Part shown: positions 1 through 8,152 of the stretch, one piece after another
How the letters are laid out: every line of letters starts with the position of its first letter
How positions within the stretch are numbered: position 1 is the stretch's first letter
Source: an uncultured bacterium
GTDB lineage: Bacteria; Bacteroidota; Bacteroidia; Bacteroidales; Rikenellaceae
DNA length: 28,770 bases
Reading direction: 5' to 3'
Assembly: GCA_905214725.1 (NCBI GenBank)
Contig: CAJMNH010000018.1
Coordinates: 1-28,770 of the forward strand
Notes under the pieces: generated by a model
The model's database searches: none
Told to the model about the DNA's origin: nothing
The model's input: only the letters and a program-made list of their open reading frames with translations
Position numbers and translations under genes: made by a program

Positions 1-155
1 CAGAGCTGGTCGTTCATGTTTTCAGTGCCCGATTTAGAAGGAACGATCTCGTTATACAGCAAAATTCGACCTTTTTGATCGAAATTGAGCAGTTGTATTA
101 TAAATGAATGAGCATAAATACTTTCGGAATATCCCCTGAAACGAAAATCTTTTCG
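1..155. other. Left-edge region, possible start of a minus-strand gene
   Basis: No confident gene lies here. On the minus strand a frame is open from about position 110 to the window edge and reads like real protein (for example NFDQKGRILLYNEIV), with a single in-frame ATG at 17-15 close to the edge. This could be the 5' end of a gene that continues leftward, or a gene remnant. The frame stays open into the promoter region of the MFS gene, so openness alone is not evidence. Confidence 0.25.
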
Positions 156-163
156 TAACTTTG
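156..163 (+). promoter_or_regulatory. Bacteroidetes -7 box for the MFS transporter
   Basis: TAACTTTG matches the Bacteroidetes -7 consensus TAnnTTTG. It lies 42 bases before the ATG at 206. A TTG that would extend the reading frame at 161 falls inside this box, which argues against that start. I see no clear TTG -33 element at the expected spacing. Confidence 0.45.
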
Positions 164-205
164 AATACGAAAATAAACAAAACCAAACTAAAAAACCTAC
201 TTTTG

Positions 206-1426
206 ATGACGACCTTTTACGACAGAACCGGATTCCCCAAGTCGCTTGCATGGGGTTTTCTCGGCGTACTCATCTTTATGATGGGTGACGGTATCGAGCA
301 GACGTGGCTTAGCAAATATATTGCGTCGCAGGGACTCGACCACGAAGTGCTGTTCACCGTTTATGGAATTGCGGTAGCTCTGTCTGCTTGGTTTTCGGGC
401 GTAATTGCCGAAACCATCGGCGTTCGTCGGACGATGTTGCTCGGCTATGTCATCTATCTCGTCGGCATGGCGGGATTCGCCGGTATCGGCATGGTAGGGC
501 TGAATTATCCGATACTGCTGATAACCTATGCCGTCAAAGGATTGGGATATCCGCTGTTTGGCTATACCTTTATCGTATGGATCACCTATCGCGTCGATAA
601 GAGCCGGCTGAGTTCGGCTCAGGGCTGGTTTTGGTTTGTATTTACCGGCGGCCTGAATGTATTGGGCGCTTATTACGGCGCTTATGCAATGGAGCGGATC
701 GGCGTGGTTCCGACGTTGTGGACTTCGCTGCTGTTCGCATCGATCGGTGCGCTGTTGGCGCTATGGGTAAATAAGAGCGGCGACGAAAACCTCTTTGTCG
801 GGTCGAAGATACAGAACGTCGGCACGTCGAAGTTCAAGGAGTTGCTGAGCGGATTGGCCATTATGAAGCGAGAACCGAAGGTGCTCATCGGCGGCATCGT
901 GCGTATTATCAACACCACGTCGCAATTCGCCTTCGTCGTCTTCATGCCGCTTTATCTCAGGGATTACGGCATTGGCGATACCCAATGGGCGTCGATCTGG
1001 GGATCGATCTTCCTCTTCAACATTCTGTTCAATCTGGTGTTCGGCATTGTCGGCGATCGCATCGGCTGGAGCCGGACGATCGTTTGGTTCGGCGGCGTAG
1101 GTTGCGCGGTGAGCGTGCTGCTCTTTTTCTATGCGCCGATGATTTGCAATAATTTCTGGTTTATTCTCGCTTGCGGCGCATTGTGGTGCATCATGCTGGC
1201 GGGTTATGTTCCGCTGAGCGCGTTGGTGCCGTCGCTCGTCGACAAGGACAAAGGCGCCGCCGTATCGGTTTTGAATCTGGGCGCCGGACTGTCGGCGTTT
1301 GTAGGCCCGTTGCTCGTAGCTCTTTTCAGGACTGCGATCGGTTATGCGGGCATCGTTTGGGTGCTGGCGGGATTGTATGTTCTGAGCGCCGTAATGACCT
1401 ATTATATCGCACCGCACAATCGGTAG
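206..1426 (+). CDS. MFS transporter, polyol-permease-like
   Basis: Inner-membrane major facilitator of about 406 residues with roughly twelve hydrophobic segments. The N-terminal stretch LAWGFLGVLIFMMGDGIEQ followed by TWLS resembles the ribitol/arabinitol permease subfamily (RbtT/DalT/CsbX type) as I remember it, so the substrate may be a sugar alcohol, but the substrate is inferred only. A conserved MFS loop motif is visible near GVIAETIGVRRT and again near GIVGDRIGWSRT, one per half. I chose the ATG at 206 because the upstream TTG at 161 lies inside a predicted promoter box. No polyol dehydrogenase or kinase lies beside it. It converges with tamL, leaving 39 bases between the stop codons. 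Confidence 0.85.
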   Translation: MTTFYDRTGFPKSLAWGFLGVLIFMMGDGIEQTWLSKYIASQGLDHEVLFTVYGIAVALSAWFSGVIAETIGVRRTMLLGYVIYLVGMAGFAGIGMVGLNYPILLITYAVKGLGYPLFGYTFIVWITYRVDKSRLSSAQGWFWFVFTGGLNVLGAYYGAYAMERIGVVPTLWTSLLFASIGALLALWVNKSGDENLFVGSKIQNVGTSKFKELLSGLAIMKREPKVLIGGIVRIINTTSQFAFVVFMPLYLRDYGIGDTQWASIWGSIFLFNILFNLVFGIVGDRIGWSRTIVWFGGVGCAVSVLLFFYAPMICNNFWFILACGALWCIMLAGYVPLSALVPSLVDKDKGAAVSVLNLGAGLSAFVGPLLVALFRTAIGYAGIVWVLAGLYVLSAVMTYYIAPHNR

Positions 1427-1465
1427 CGAAGCGGATCGGACGACATTAATCTATTCCGGTACCGT

Positions 1466-3841
1466 TTAGAACGGGTAGCCTACGCCGAAGTTGAGCGCCG
1501 TATTGCGCCATCGGAAGTTGTGTATCCAACGTTCGCCGGCAGGATTGTTGGGGTTATGGAGCTGGATACCCCAATCCAAACGCAGCACGGCGAATTTGAT
1601 GTCGAGCCGGATGCCGAGACCGGTATTGAATCCCAGCTGTTTGTAGAAATCACGGAAATGGAAGACCGCATCGGGTGAATACTCGGATGTCTTATTGCCC
1701 ATAAACCAGATGTTTCCCACGTCGAAGAAGGTCGCTCCGTGAAAAATTCCCCAAATCGGGAAACGGAATTCGAGATTCGCTTCGAGTTTCATATCACCCA
1801 GTTGAACCGGATAGGTCACCTTGTCGGGATCGACCGGCACCGATCCCGGACCGAGCATACGGGGAATCCAGCCGCGCATGCCGTTGCTGCCGCCGCAGTA
1901 GAAAAGGCGGTCGAAAGGAATCGAGGTCGAATTGCCGTAAGCCAATCCGCACCCTGCATAGAGCCTTCCGGCGACGGCGGCTTTTTCGCCCAGCATGATC
2001 TTGCGGCTGGCGCTCAGGTCTGCGCGGAAATACTGCGAATAACGGATGCCGAAGATTTCGTAGTAATCCTTTCCCTTGTTCGGCGACGAGAAGAGATGTT
2101 CCAATCCTCCGATCAGATTGCCCGCCGTTTCCCAGTTGAATCGGACGAGCGTGGCGTTGCGCCCCAGATTCTTCATCTGGTTATTGTAGGTATAGCTTCC
2201 TGAAATTCCGGCCATGAGTTGCGACTCGTAACTTTTACGCAGATACGGGTTCTGTAACTTATCTAAGAAATCCTGATCGATATAGCTCATATCGACCAGA
2301 TTCAGATCGACGGGCCGCACGGCGAACGACGAATATTTTTCGTTGCTCCACGAATAGGTCCATGTCATACTGGTCAGCGTACGGCGATAGTAAGGGCGGT
2401 CCTGATAATTGAACGACAATTCGAGCCGCGTACGCGGCGTGATGAGCGACGGTCGGTAACGGCTCGAAAAGAAAGGCAGTAGGAAGCGCGGGAACACCAA
2501 TCCCGTCGTAACGCCGAACTCCTTGGCGTTGCGCTTGCCGCTGTCGCGTGACTTCATGAACTCGTGACCGACGCTGAAGGCGATGTCGAAGGACTCCAAT
2601 CCCCGAAAAAAATTGCGGTTCTGATAGCCGACGGAGGCTTTCAATCCGTAGAAACTCGTGGTGGTCGTCCCCTCCAGATCGATCTTGTAGCTCTGTTTGA
2701 GCTGCGGCGTGCAGAGAATGTTGCAGCGCAGATATCCCTCTTGCGTGTATTGCGTTGCGAGCGAGTCGTCGGCATTACCGATATAAGAGACGTAGTTCGT
2801 ACTGTCGGGCGTCGGCAGTTCGTCGAAGGTGATTCGCGTACTTTTGAAATACCCCAGCGACATGATGTTGTTGTAGGTGCGGTTGATCTGCTCCGCATTG
2901 TAGAGGTAGTTGGGATAGAGCGGAATCGCCTGCCGCAGTACCTTGGGGCGGACGTTGCGTTTGCCGTCGTAGACGACATTCAGTCCGCGGTAGGCGACCG
3001 TGTCGTAACGGATGCTCCGATCCGAAAAACTGACCGTCGGATCGTATCCCGGCAACAGGTTGATTTCGCTGATGCGATAGACCTTGTTATTCTCCATGAC
3101 GGGCTCGCCGCGGTCATTGTAGCCTGCGAGGTATTGCTTGACGATCATCGTCAGGTTGCCGGTACGGTTTCCGACCGTATCGTACGGATAACGATAGGAG
3201 ATGTTGTTGACCGAAAAATTGTAGTAACCCCTGTCGCGCAGGTAACGGGTGATGCGCTCGCGTTCGGCGTCGAGCGTTGCGCTGCTGAAAATTTCGCCCG
3301 GGCGGATGAGCGTGTTCGTGGTGTCTTGCAGGATGATTTTTTCGATGAACTTGTCGTTGAATTCGTATCCGATCTTTCCGTAACGCGAAGGAGGGCCCTG
3401 TTCGGTGCGGTAGGTGATCGTCGCCCGCTTGCGCCGCGAGGTCGTGTCGACATGGTACAGAACGCGCGACGAGAAGAACCCGTGCGATTCCATGTAGGCC
3501 TTGAGGTTTTCGGCCGATTTGACGGTGAGCGCCGGATCGTAAATAACCGGTTTTTCACCGATTTTACGTTTGAACCGGTTCCACCAGTTGTCCTTGTCGG
3601 GATTGGCCTGATTGTAAACCCAGACGTAGAAATTCGTTCCCAGAAAGTGCTTGTTCGGGCTTTGCCATACGTAACGATCCAATTCCGAAGCGGTTATCCG
3701 CTCCTTCTTGGGAACGCTGCGGTCGTCCTCGATCGTGACTTTCTGTACCAGATAGCTCCCCTCGGGCAGTTTGCGCACGACGCTGCACGCGGTGCAGCAG
3801 ATGCACAGTGCAAGAACGGCGATAGGGGACAGGCGGCGCAT
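1466..3841 (-). CDS. tamL: Lipidated Omp85-family outer membrane protein (TamL-like)
   Basis: A 791-residue Omp85 protein. The N-terminus MRRLSPIAVLALCICCTAC is a lipoprotein signal peptide with the modified cysteine at about residue 19, which is characteristic of TamL, the Bacteroidetes lipidated counterpart of TamA. Next come POTRA-like periplasmic segments (about residues 30-370) and a C-terminal surface-antigen beta-barrel ending in GVGYPF, with the terminal aromatic typical of outer membrane barrels. The loop sequence GGSNGMRGWIPRMLG matches the conserved Omp85 RG-containing lid loop. In the family, TamA/TamL works with TamB in outer membrane assembly; no tamB is present in this window. 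It is last in a likely operon, 11 bases after the nitroreductase gene. BamA is encoded separately, so this is not the essential Bam component. Confidence 0.87.
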   Translation of the reverse strand: MRRLSPIAVLALCICCTACSVVRKLPEGSYLVQKVTIEDDRSVPKKERITASELDRYVWQSPNKHFLGTNFYVWVYNQANPDKDNWWNRFKRKIGEKPVIYDPALTVKSAENLKAYMESHGFFSSRVLYHVDTTSRRKRATITYRTEQGPPSRYGKIGYEFNDKFIEKIILQDTTNTLIRPGEIFSSATLDAERERITRYLRDRGYYNFSVNNISYRYPYDTVGNRTGNLTMIVKQYLAGYNDRGEPVMENNKVYRISEINLLPGYDPTVSFSDRSIRYDTVAYRGLNVVYDGKRNVRPKVLRQAIPLYPNYLYNAEQINRTYNNIMSLGYFKSTRITFDELPTPDSTNYVSYIGNADDSLATQYTQEGYLRCNILCTPQLKQSYKIDLEGTTTTSFYGLKASVGYQNRNFFRGLESFDIAFSVGHEFMKSRDSGKRNAKEFGVTTGLVFPRFLLPFFSSRYRPSLITPRTRLELSFNYQDRPYYRRTLTSMTWTYSWSNEKYSSFAVRPVDLNLVDMSYIDQDFLDKLQNPYLRKSYESQLMAGISGSYTYNNQMKNLGRNATLVRFNWETAGNLIGGLEHLFSSPNKGKDYYEIFGIRYSQYFRADLSASRKIMLGEKAAVAGRLYAGCGLAYGNSTSIPFDRLFYCGGSNGMRGWIPRMLGPGSVPVDPDKVTYPVQLGDMKLEANLEFRFPIWGIFHGATFFDVGNIWFMGNKTSEYSPDAVFHFRDFYKQLGFNTGLGIRLDIKFAVLRLDWGIQLHNPNNPAGERWIHNFRWRNTALNFGVGYPF

Positions 3842-3852
3842 CGGTCGTTGCT

Positions 3853-4599
3853 TTATTGGTTGAAGAACCCCTGCTCTTTAAGCAATTCGAAATAGGTGCG
3901 TGAAACGGCGATGTTGTCCTCGCGGCGATACCGGTTGCGGGTGAAGATCTGCGCCAGATTGGGCAGTCCGTTCTCCGCGAGCAGCGCCCGCGTCTGGGCC
4001 GAAGCCTCCTTTTCAGCCCATAGTTCGTCGATTTCCGCATCGGTGTAATCCTTGTAACGGTCGTAATGCACCACGGCGTCGAGCGGCAGCCGGTCGGTCA
4101 GCGGCGGTTGTTCGGCGGGATAGCCGATGACGACCGTCGTTACGGGAATCACCCCTTTGGGCAGTCGCAGGATGCGGCAGATGTCGCGCGCCGTATAGAG
4201 CGTCGTGCCGAGAATACAGATGCCCAAACCCTGTGCTTCGGCGGCCAGTGCCAGATTTTCGGCGGCCAGCAGGGCGTCGGTCGCGGCGTTGAGAAACCAC
4301 TCGAAATTGTCGTAGGCGGGATCGGCGTCGCGCTGTTCGCACCACTTCGAGAAACGGTGGATGTCGGCGCAGACCGTCACCACGCAGGGCGCTTCGGTCA
4401 CCATCGGCTGGTTGAAATGGCAGGGCGCCAACTCCGCCCGTGTGCGGGCGTCGAGCGTCACGATTAGACTGTACAACTGCATATTGCCGCAGGTCGAAGC
4501 GCGCGCGGCGGAATGCAGTATGTCGGACAGCACCTCGTCGTCGATCGGGGTGGATTTGTATTTTCGGATCGAACGGTGGTTCGCAATCTCTTTAATCAT
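3853..4599 (-). CDS. Nitroreductase-family flavoprotein
   Basis: A 248-residue protein of the FMN-dependent nitroreductase superfamily, closest in appearance to the NfsA/flavin-reductase group. The N-terminal NHRSIRKYK (residues 7-15) is the family signature that contacts FMN phosphate, and RASTCGNMQLYS is the following cofactor-binding segment. The central AAENLALAAEAQGLGICILGT is the usual helix and strand that packs against the flavin, although it is divided here only for citation. Likely a cytosolic NAD(P)H oxidoreductase; the physiological substrate cannot be read from sequence. Its start overlaps the 3' end of dapF by 8 bases and tamL follows 11 bases later, so the three genes are probably one transcript. 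Confidence 0.87.
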   Translation of the reverse strand: MIKEIANHRSIRKYKSTPIDDEVLSDILHSAARASTCGNMQLYSLIVTLDARTRAELAPCHFNQPMVTEAPCVVTVCADIHRFSKWCEQRDADPAYDNFEWFLNAATDALLAAENLALAAEAQGLGICILGTTLYTARDICRILRLPKGVIPVTTVVIGYPAEQPPLTDRLPLDAVVHYDRYKDYTDAEIDELWAEKEASAQTRALLAENGLPNLAQIFTRNRYRREDNIAVSRTYFELLKEQGFFNQ

Positions 4600-5614
4600 G
4601 GGTCTCAGTTATTGTTAAACCGTATTTCTCGTTTAATTCACGAATTGTCTGTTCTGCCAGTCTTCGTTCGTTGCCGGGAGGATCGAGCGGCAAGGCGTCA
4701 TCCGCTGTGATGCGCCCCTTCTCGTCGAGTCGGATCGTCCCCGTCTTTTCGAAGGAGGCGTTTCCCGTCAGGCGGGTGACGAGTCCCTGCGCTGTTCGGC
4801 GCGGCAGACAGCGCACGCGTCCTCCCCGGTTCCAGACGTCGATCGGCGCGTCGAAATGGCTGTCGCCGAGCAGTGCGGTGGCCGTGGCGCACGAGGTCAT
4901 CGCCGTGCCGCACGAGGAGGTGATCCCCACGCCGCGTTCGTAGGTGGCGACGAAAATCCGACTTTCGTCCAGCCGGCAGAAGAGACTGACATTGATTCCC
5001 TTGGGGAATATCTCGCGCATCCGGTTCGCCCGCTCGCCCAATGCCGAGAGCCGAGCGGTGTCGAGCCGGCTTTCGCCGCCGAAAAGCCACGGACTGTCCG
5101 CTGCGACTTTCGCCACGATGTGGGGGTTGCCCGGCGCGAGGAAGGTAAACCGCAGTTCTTCATCCAGTTCCGTAATCGCCCGTCCGGTAAAATCCTCCGC
5201 CCCGAGCGACGGAGCGAAATCGCCGCTGTGCTGCGACAAGGGAATCTCCACGCCGAAGGTAGGCAGTGCGCCGAAGATCGGCTCCTCGCGGGTGATGCGG
5301 TATTCCCTGCCGCCGGAGGTGACGACGAACCGTCCGCCTGCCGCCTCTGGATAGCGATCGCATGCGAGCCGTGCTATGCAGCGGATGCCGTTGCCGCACA
5401 TCTCCGCTTCCGAACCGTCGGTATTGAACATCCGCATCCCGAAGCGGCCCTGCGCGTCGCGCGTGAGCAACAGCAGTCCGTCGACGCGGAAGCGGCTGAG
5501 CTCTTGTGCGGAGAACGCGGCAATATTCAGGCCGGAAAGATCCGACCGCAGCGTGTCGAACATCAAAAACCGGTTCCCGGAGCCGGAGCAGAGGATGTAA
5601 TCGTAGATTCCCAT
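4592..5614 (-). CDS. dapF: Diaminopimelate epimerase family protein, divergent
   Basis: A 340-residue protein of the DapF fold, which interconverts LL- and meso-diaminopimelate for lysine and peptidoglycan synthesis. Both catalytic cysteines are present: C73 in EMCGNGIRC and C235 in SSCGTAM. The substrate-contacting residues N14, N64, N163 (GNPH), N208 and E226-R227 (YERG) are also in place. It is odd in three ways: the usual HGxGNDF at the N-terminus reads CSGSGNRF, the usual GxGxDG region reads RFRVDGL, and about 45 residues extend past the normal C-terminus (the family is usually near 275 residues). I chose the ATG at 5614 because an upstream TTG at 5632 lies within the promoter -7 box. 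It is first in the operon with the nitroreductase and tamL. Confidence 0.82.
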   Translation of the reverse strand: MGIYDYILCSGSGNRFLMFDTLRSDLSGLNIAAFSAQELSRFRVDGLLLLTRDAQGRFGMRMFNTDGSEAEMCGNGIRCIARLACDRYPEAAGGRFVVTSGGREYRITREEPIFGALPTFGVEIPLSQHSGDFAPSLGAEDFTGRAITELDEELRFTFLAPGNPHIVAKVAADSPWLFGGESRLDTARLSALGERANRMREIFPKGINVSLFCRLDESRIFVATYERGVGITSSCGTAMTSCATATALLGDSHFDAPIDVWNRGGRVRCLPRRTAQGLVTRLTGNASFEKTGTIRLDEKGRITADDALPLDPPGNERRLAEQTIRELNEKYGLTITETHD

Positions 5615-5629
5615 GGTCGTAATTCCCTT

Positions 5630-5661
5630 CAAAATTACGAATAAATCGCTGATCCGGCAAA
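5630..5661 (-). promoter_or_regulatory. Promoter of the dapF operon
   Basis: Read on the minus strand, TTTG (5661-5658), a 20-base spacer and TAATTTTG (5637-5630) give a full Bacteroidetes housekeeping promoter. The predicted start of transcription leaves only about 10-13 bases before the ATG at 5614. Confidence 0.7.
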
Positions 5662-5760
5662 TTTATAGCGGGAACTGCACGCTATTTGGAAAAAATATAT
5701 TACTTTGCGAACGCGAAAAACGAATTTACGTTTAACCAATTTATCCGATTTACACCGGCA

Positions 5761-5967
5761 ATGAAAGCTGTCAAGAACTTCCGCCGTTCCGGCGCAGCCG
5801 ACGCGGAAGAAGTTTTCAAGCGGGCGACGAAACTCGCGCCTAACCGAAAAAGCGGCAAAGAGCGGCATTCGCTCTACGCACAGTTCGACGACGAAGAGGA
5901 CGCTGCATTCGACTATCAGGCCAAGCAGGAATCCGTCCTCGATTATTACGACGACACGGAGGAATAA
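5761..5967 (+). CDS. Small charge-split hypothetical protein
   Basis: A 68-residue protein of unknown function. The first half is basic (KNFRRSGAAD, FKRATKL, NRKSGKERH) and the second half is strongly acidic and tyrosine-rich (FDDEEDAAFDY, VLDYYDDTEE). It has no signal peptide or membrane segment, so it is probably cytosolic. I place the start at the ATG at 5761; an in-frame TTG at 5686 is upstream of a promoter-like TTACTTTG at 5700-5707 (one mismatch to TAnnTTTG), so it would not be transcribed from that promoter. It is divergent from dapF and 86 bases upstream of the alpha/beta hydrolase. Coding character is supported mainly by its biased composition and I believe similar short proteins occur in other Bacteroidales, from memory only. 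Confidence 0.65.
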   Translation: MKAVKNFRRSGAADAEEVFKRATKLAPNRKSGKERHSLYAQFDDEEDAAFDYQAKQESVLDYYDDTEE

Positions 5968-6053
5968 ACGTACGTGTGCCGATGGATGGGTTGCCGTTTG
6001 CCGGCAGGCGGGAGCGTGACGGCCGGTCGATCGGGTCTCTTGTGTAATTGTCT

Positions 6054-6911
6054 ATGACCGAGAAATTTATCATGGCGGGGCAGACAGCCCTGCATATTTG
6101 CGACTCGCAGGAGGGCGAGCGTTGCGTCGTGTTGCTGCACGGCTATTTAGAGTCGATGTTCGTATGGGACGATTTCGTCCCTCTGTTGTATAAGCGGGTG
6201 CGGGTCGTGACGCTCGATTTGCCGGGACACGGTATTTCGGAGGTCAAGGGCGAATGCCATACGATGGAGTATTTGGCCGATGTCGTCCACGATGCGTTGC
6301 AGGCGCTCGGTATTGCTCGCTGTACGCTCGTCGGCCATTCGATGGGCGGTTATGCGGCGCTGGCTTTCTGCGAACGTTATCCCGAAATGCTCGACGGGCT
6401 GGTGCTCTTTTCCTCGACGCCGAACGCCGATACGGAGGAGAAAAAAGAGAATCGTCGCCGTGAAATCGCGCTCGTTCGGGCGGGGAAGAAGGAGCAGCTC
6501 GCCCGTGTGGCGCCCGGCGCCGGATTCGCCGCCGATAACCGGCGGCGGATGGCCGACGCCATCGAGGATCTGACCGAACAGGTGCACATTACCGAAGACG
6601 AGGGAATCGTGGCGCTTTTGAACGGTATGATCGCGCGTCCCGACCGGAACGAGATGTTGCGGCGTTCGTCTGTCCGGCAGCTTTTTATTTTCGGCTGCAA
6701 GGACGAATACATTCCCGTCGCCGTTGCCGAACAACTGGCCGCCTCGCATCCGCAGGCGCAGGTCGTATGGCTCGCCGATTCGGGACATATGGGTTTTCTG
6801 GAGGAGCCGGAGGCTTCGGCCGAAGCGTTGTTGCGATTCGTCGAAGGGGCTCCGGCCGAAAAAGCGGGGGACAACGGCGAAAAAGAGCCGGCGACTCCGG
6901 CCGGAAGATAG
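6054..6911 (+). CDS. Alpha/beta-hydrolase-fold protein
   Basis: A 285-residue alpha/beta hydrolase with a complete catalytic triad: S96 in the nucleophile elbow GHSMGG, D217 in FGCKDEYIP and H245 in DSGHMGF. The HGYLES segment at residues 29-34 supplies the oxyanion hole. No signal peptide is visible, so it is probably cytosolic. The C-terminal tail (EGAPAEKAGDNGEKEP) looks disordered. An esterase or C-C hydrolase activity is plausible, but the substrate cannot be inferred. The ATG at 6054 is preferred over a TTG two codons upstream. It may be co-transcribed with the small gene at 5761-5967, and it ends just before a strong terminator. Confidence 0.88.
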   Translation: MTEKFIMAGQTALHICDSQEGERCVVLLHGYLESMFVWDDFVPLLYKRVRVVTLDLPGHGISEVKGECHTMEYLADVVHDALQALGIARCTLVGHSMGGYAALAFCERYPEMLDGLVLFSSTPNADTEEKKENRRREIALVRAGKKEQLARVAPGAGFAADNRRRMADAIEDLTEQVHITEDEGIVALLNGMIARPDRNEMLRRSSVRQLFIFGCKDEYIPVAVAEQLAASHPQAQVVWLADSGHMGFLEEPEASAEALLRFVEGAPAEKAGDNGEKEPATPAGR

Positions 6912-6930
6912 TCCAATCCGGTCTGCAAAT

Positions 6931-6964
6931 AAAAAGTCCGCTCTTGAAAGAGCGGACTTTTTTT
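6931..6964. terminator. Bidirectional intrinsic terminator
   Basis: A perfect hairpin with arms AGTCCGCTCTT (6935-6945) and AAGAGCGGACT (6948-6958) is flanked by an A-run on the left and a T-run on the right. It sits between the converging hydrolase and skp genes and can serve both strands. Confidence 0.9.
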
Positions 6965-6991
6965 GTTCGGGACCGAATATTCTGTCGGCCT

Positions 6992-7543
6992 CTATTTTGC
7001 AGCCGGAGCGGCGGGCGCATCCTTGATGCCCAGCTTCGTTTTCACGGCAGGCAGAATGTCCGTTACGACCGCCTCGTCGAAATAGGCGACTGCGTTGACC
7101 GAAGTGTCGTATACGACGGTGTAGCCGCCGGCCTTCGATACCTCCTTCACGGCGTCCTGCGCCTTGATGATGATCGGTTCGAGCAGTTCGCCCTGCTTTT
7201 TCTGCATGTCCTGCTGCGAAACCTGTACGAACTCGTCGTAACGGTTCTTCAGGTCGTTCAACTCCTTCTCTTTGAGCTGACGGACCGAGTCCGACATGGT
7301 CGAAGTCTTGTCGTTGACCTGCTTGGTATAATCGTTGAGTTTATTGTTGAATTCCACTCCGATGGTTTCGAGCTGATCCTGCAGCTCCTTCTGGTAGGCT
7401 TCGAGGTTTTTCTGCATTTCGGCGGTCTCCGGCATTGCGAAAACCAACTCCTGCATGTTGATCCGGCCGAGTTTCTGTGCGAAGACCGAGGTCGAACCGG
7501 CAATGAAGGCGACCGTCAGAACAATTTTAAGAATTTTTTTCAT
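6992..7543 (-). CDS. skp: OmpH/Skp-family periplasmic chaperone (second of tandem pair)
   Basis: A 183-residue exported protein. The signal peptide MKKILKIVLTVAFIAGSTSVFA is cleaved before Q23. The mature part is a charged, helical, coiled-coil-prone region (about residues 40-130, with runs such as LEAYQKELQDQLETIG), as in the tentacles of Skp trimers, followed by a small C-terminal segment that returns to the head domain and a disordered tail APAAPAAK. Skp holds unfolded outer membrane proteins in the periplasm and delivers them to BamA. It lies 29 bases after a paralogous skp gene and in the bamA transcription unit. The two Skp copies are clearly divergent from each other. Confidence 0.92.
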   Translation of the reverse strand: MKKILKIVLTVAFIAGSTSVFAQKLGRINMQELVFAMPETAEMQKNLEAYQKELQDQLETIGVEFNNKLNDYTKQVNDKTSTMSDSVRQLKEKELNDLKNRYDEFVQVSQQDMQKKQGELLEPIIIKAQDAVKEVSKAGGYTVVYDTSVNAVAYFDEAVVTDILPAVKTKLGIKDAPAAPAAK

Positions 7544-7572
7544 GAGAGTTAGATGTAATTAATTTTTTGATG

Positions 7573-8076
7573 TTATTTCAGACTCTTGATCACCCCTTCC
7601 GTCTGGTCGAGCTTCGGGGCGTTGTACAGCAGTGTGGGGTTCGATGCGGAGTCGAGCACCAGATCGTAGCCGTGACTCTTCGCATAGGCGCTGATGGCGT
7701 CGAACACCTTCTTCTGGATCGGCTGGATCAGTTCCAGACGTTTCTTCATCAGCGTGCCGTCCTTGCCGAAAAGCGACTCCTGCAATGCCGTGGCATCTTT
7801 CTCCTTGCTCAGAATCGTATCCTCGAGCACCTGCCGCGTGGCGGCCGACAGCGAGGCTTTCTGCTGCTGGTAGTTGTTGTAGAGCGTTTCGATTTCGGCG
7901 AATTTGTCGTCCACCTGCTTTTGATACTCCTCGCCCATCTTGTCGAGATCCTTGATGGCGGTATTGTAGGCATCGATCGATTTGAAGATCTTTTCGCTGT
8001 CGACGATCATGCAATTCTGTGCGTAGACGCCCAGCGCGGCCGTAGCCAATAGGACGGTTAAAAACAGACGCTTCAT
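7573..8076 (-). CDS. skp: OmpH/Skp-family periplasmic chaperone (first of tandem pair)
   Basis: A 167-residue exported protein with the signal peptide MKRLFLTVLLATAALGVYA before Q20. The mature protein starts NCMIVDSEKIF, matching the strand after the signal in OmpH/Skp proteins, where a residue pair such as VDSEKIF precedes the coiled coil. Residues about 35-125 are rich in E, K and Q with heptad-like spacing, giving the tentacle. The end (YAKSHGYDLVLDSASNPTLLY) matches the returning beta-strands. It is the first Skp gene after bamA, 76 bases downstream, and has its own -7 box in that gap. Expected to work with BamA in outer membrane protein delivery. Confidence 0.92.
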   Translation of the reverse strand: MKRLFLTVLLATAALGVYAQNCMIVDSEKIFKSIDAYNTAIKDLDKMGEEYQKQVDDKFAEIETLYNNYQQQKASLSAATRQVLEDTILSKEKDATALQESLFGKDGTLMKKRLELIQPIQKKVFDAISAYAKSHGYDLVLDSASNPTLLYNAPKLDQTEGVIKSLK

Positions 8077-8090
8077 AGTTTTTTCGTTTT

Positions 8091-8148
8091 AAGCAATGTT
8101 ATTATACAAATATAACAAAATTCTTTCAAATTTATTGCCACATTGCTT
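8091..8148. repeat. Inverted repeat flanking the skp promoter
   Basis: AAGCAATGT (8091-8099) and ACATTGCTT (8140-8148) are perfect 9-base inverted arms separated by 40 bases. The arms bracket the -7 box of the skp promoter in the bamA-skp gap. The spacing is too long for a good terminator hairpin. It could be a pair of operator half-sites, or chance. Confidence 0.4.
8107..8114 (-). promoter_or_regulatory. -7 box for the tandem skp genes
   Basis: Read on the minus strand this is TATATTTG, a perfect TAnnTTTG, about 30 bases before the first skp ATG. The surrounding gap is strongly AT-rich. No TTG is seen at the ideal -33 spacing, so this may be a weaker or regulated internal promoter. Confidence 0.5.
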
Positions 8149-8152
8149 CAGA

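Noticed and set aside
2564..3895. 443-residue plus-strand frame opposite tamL
   Set aside because: The minus-strand tamL has a lipoprotein signal, barrel motifs and a proper end; the opposite frame runs past the tamL start into the neighbouring gene and has no family features.
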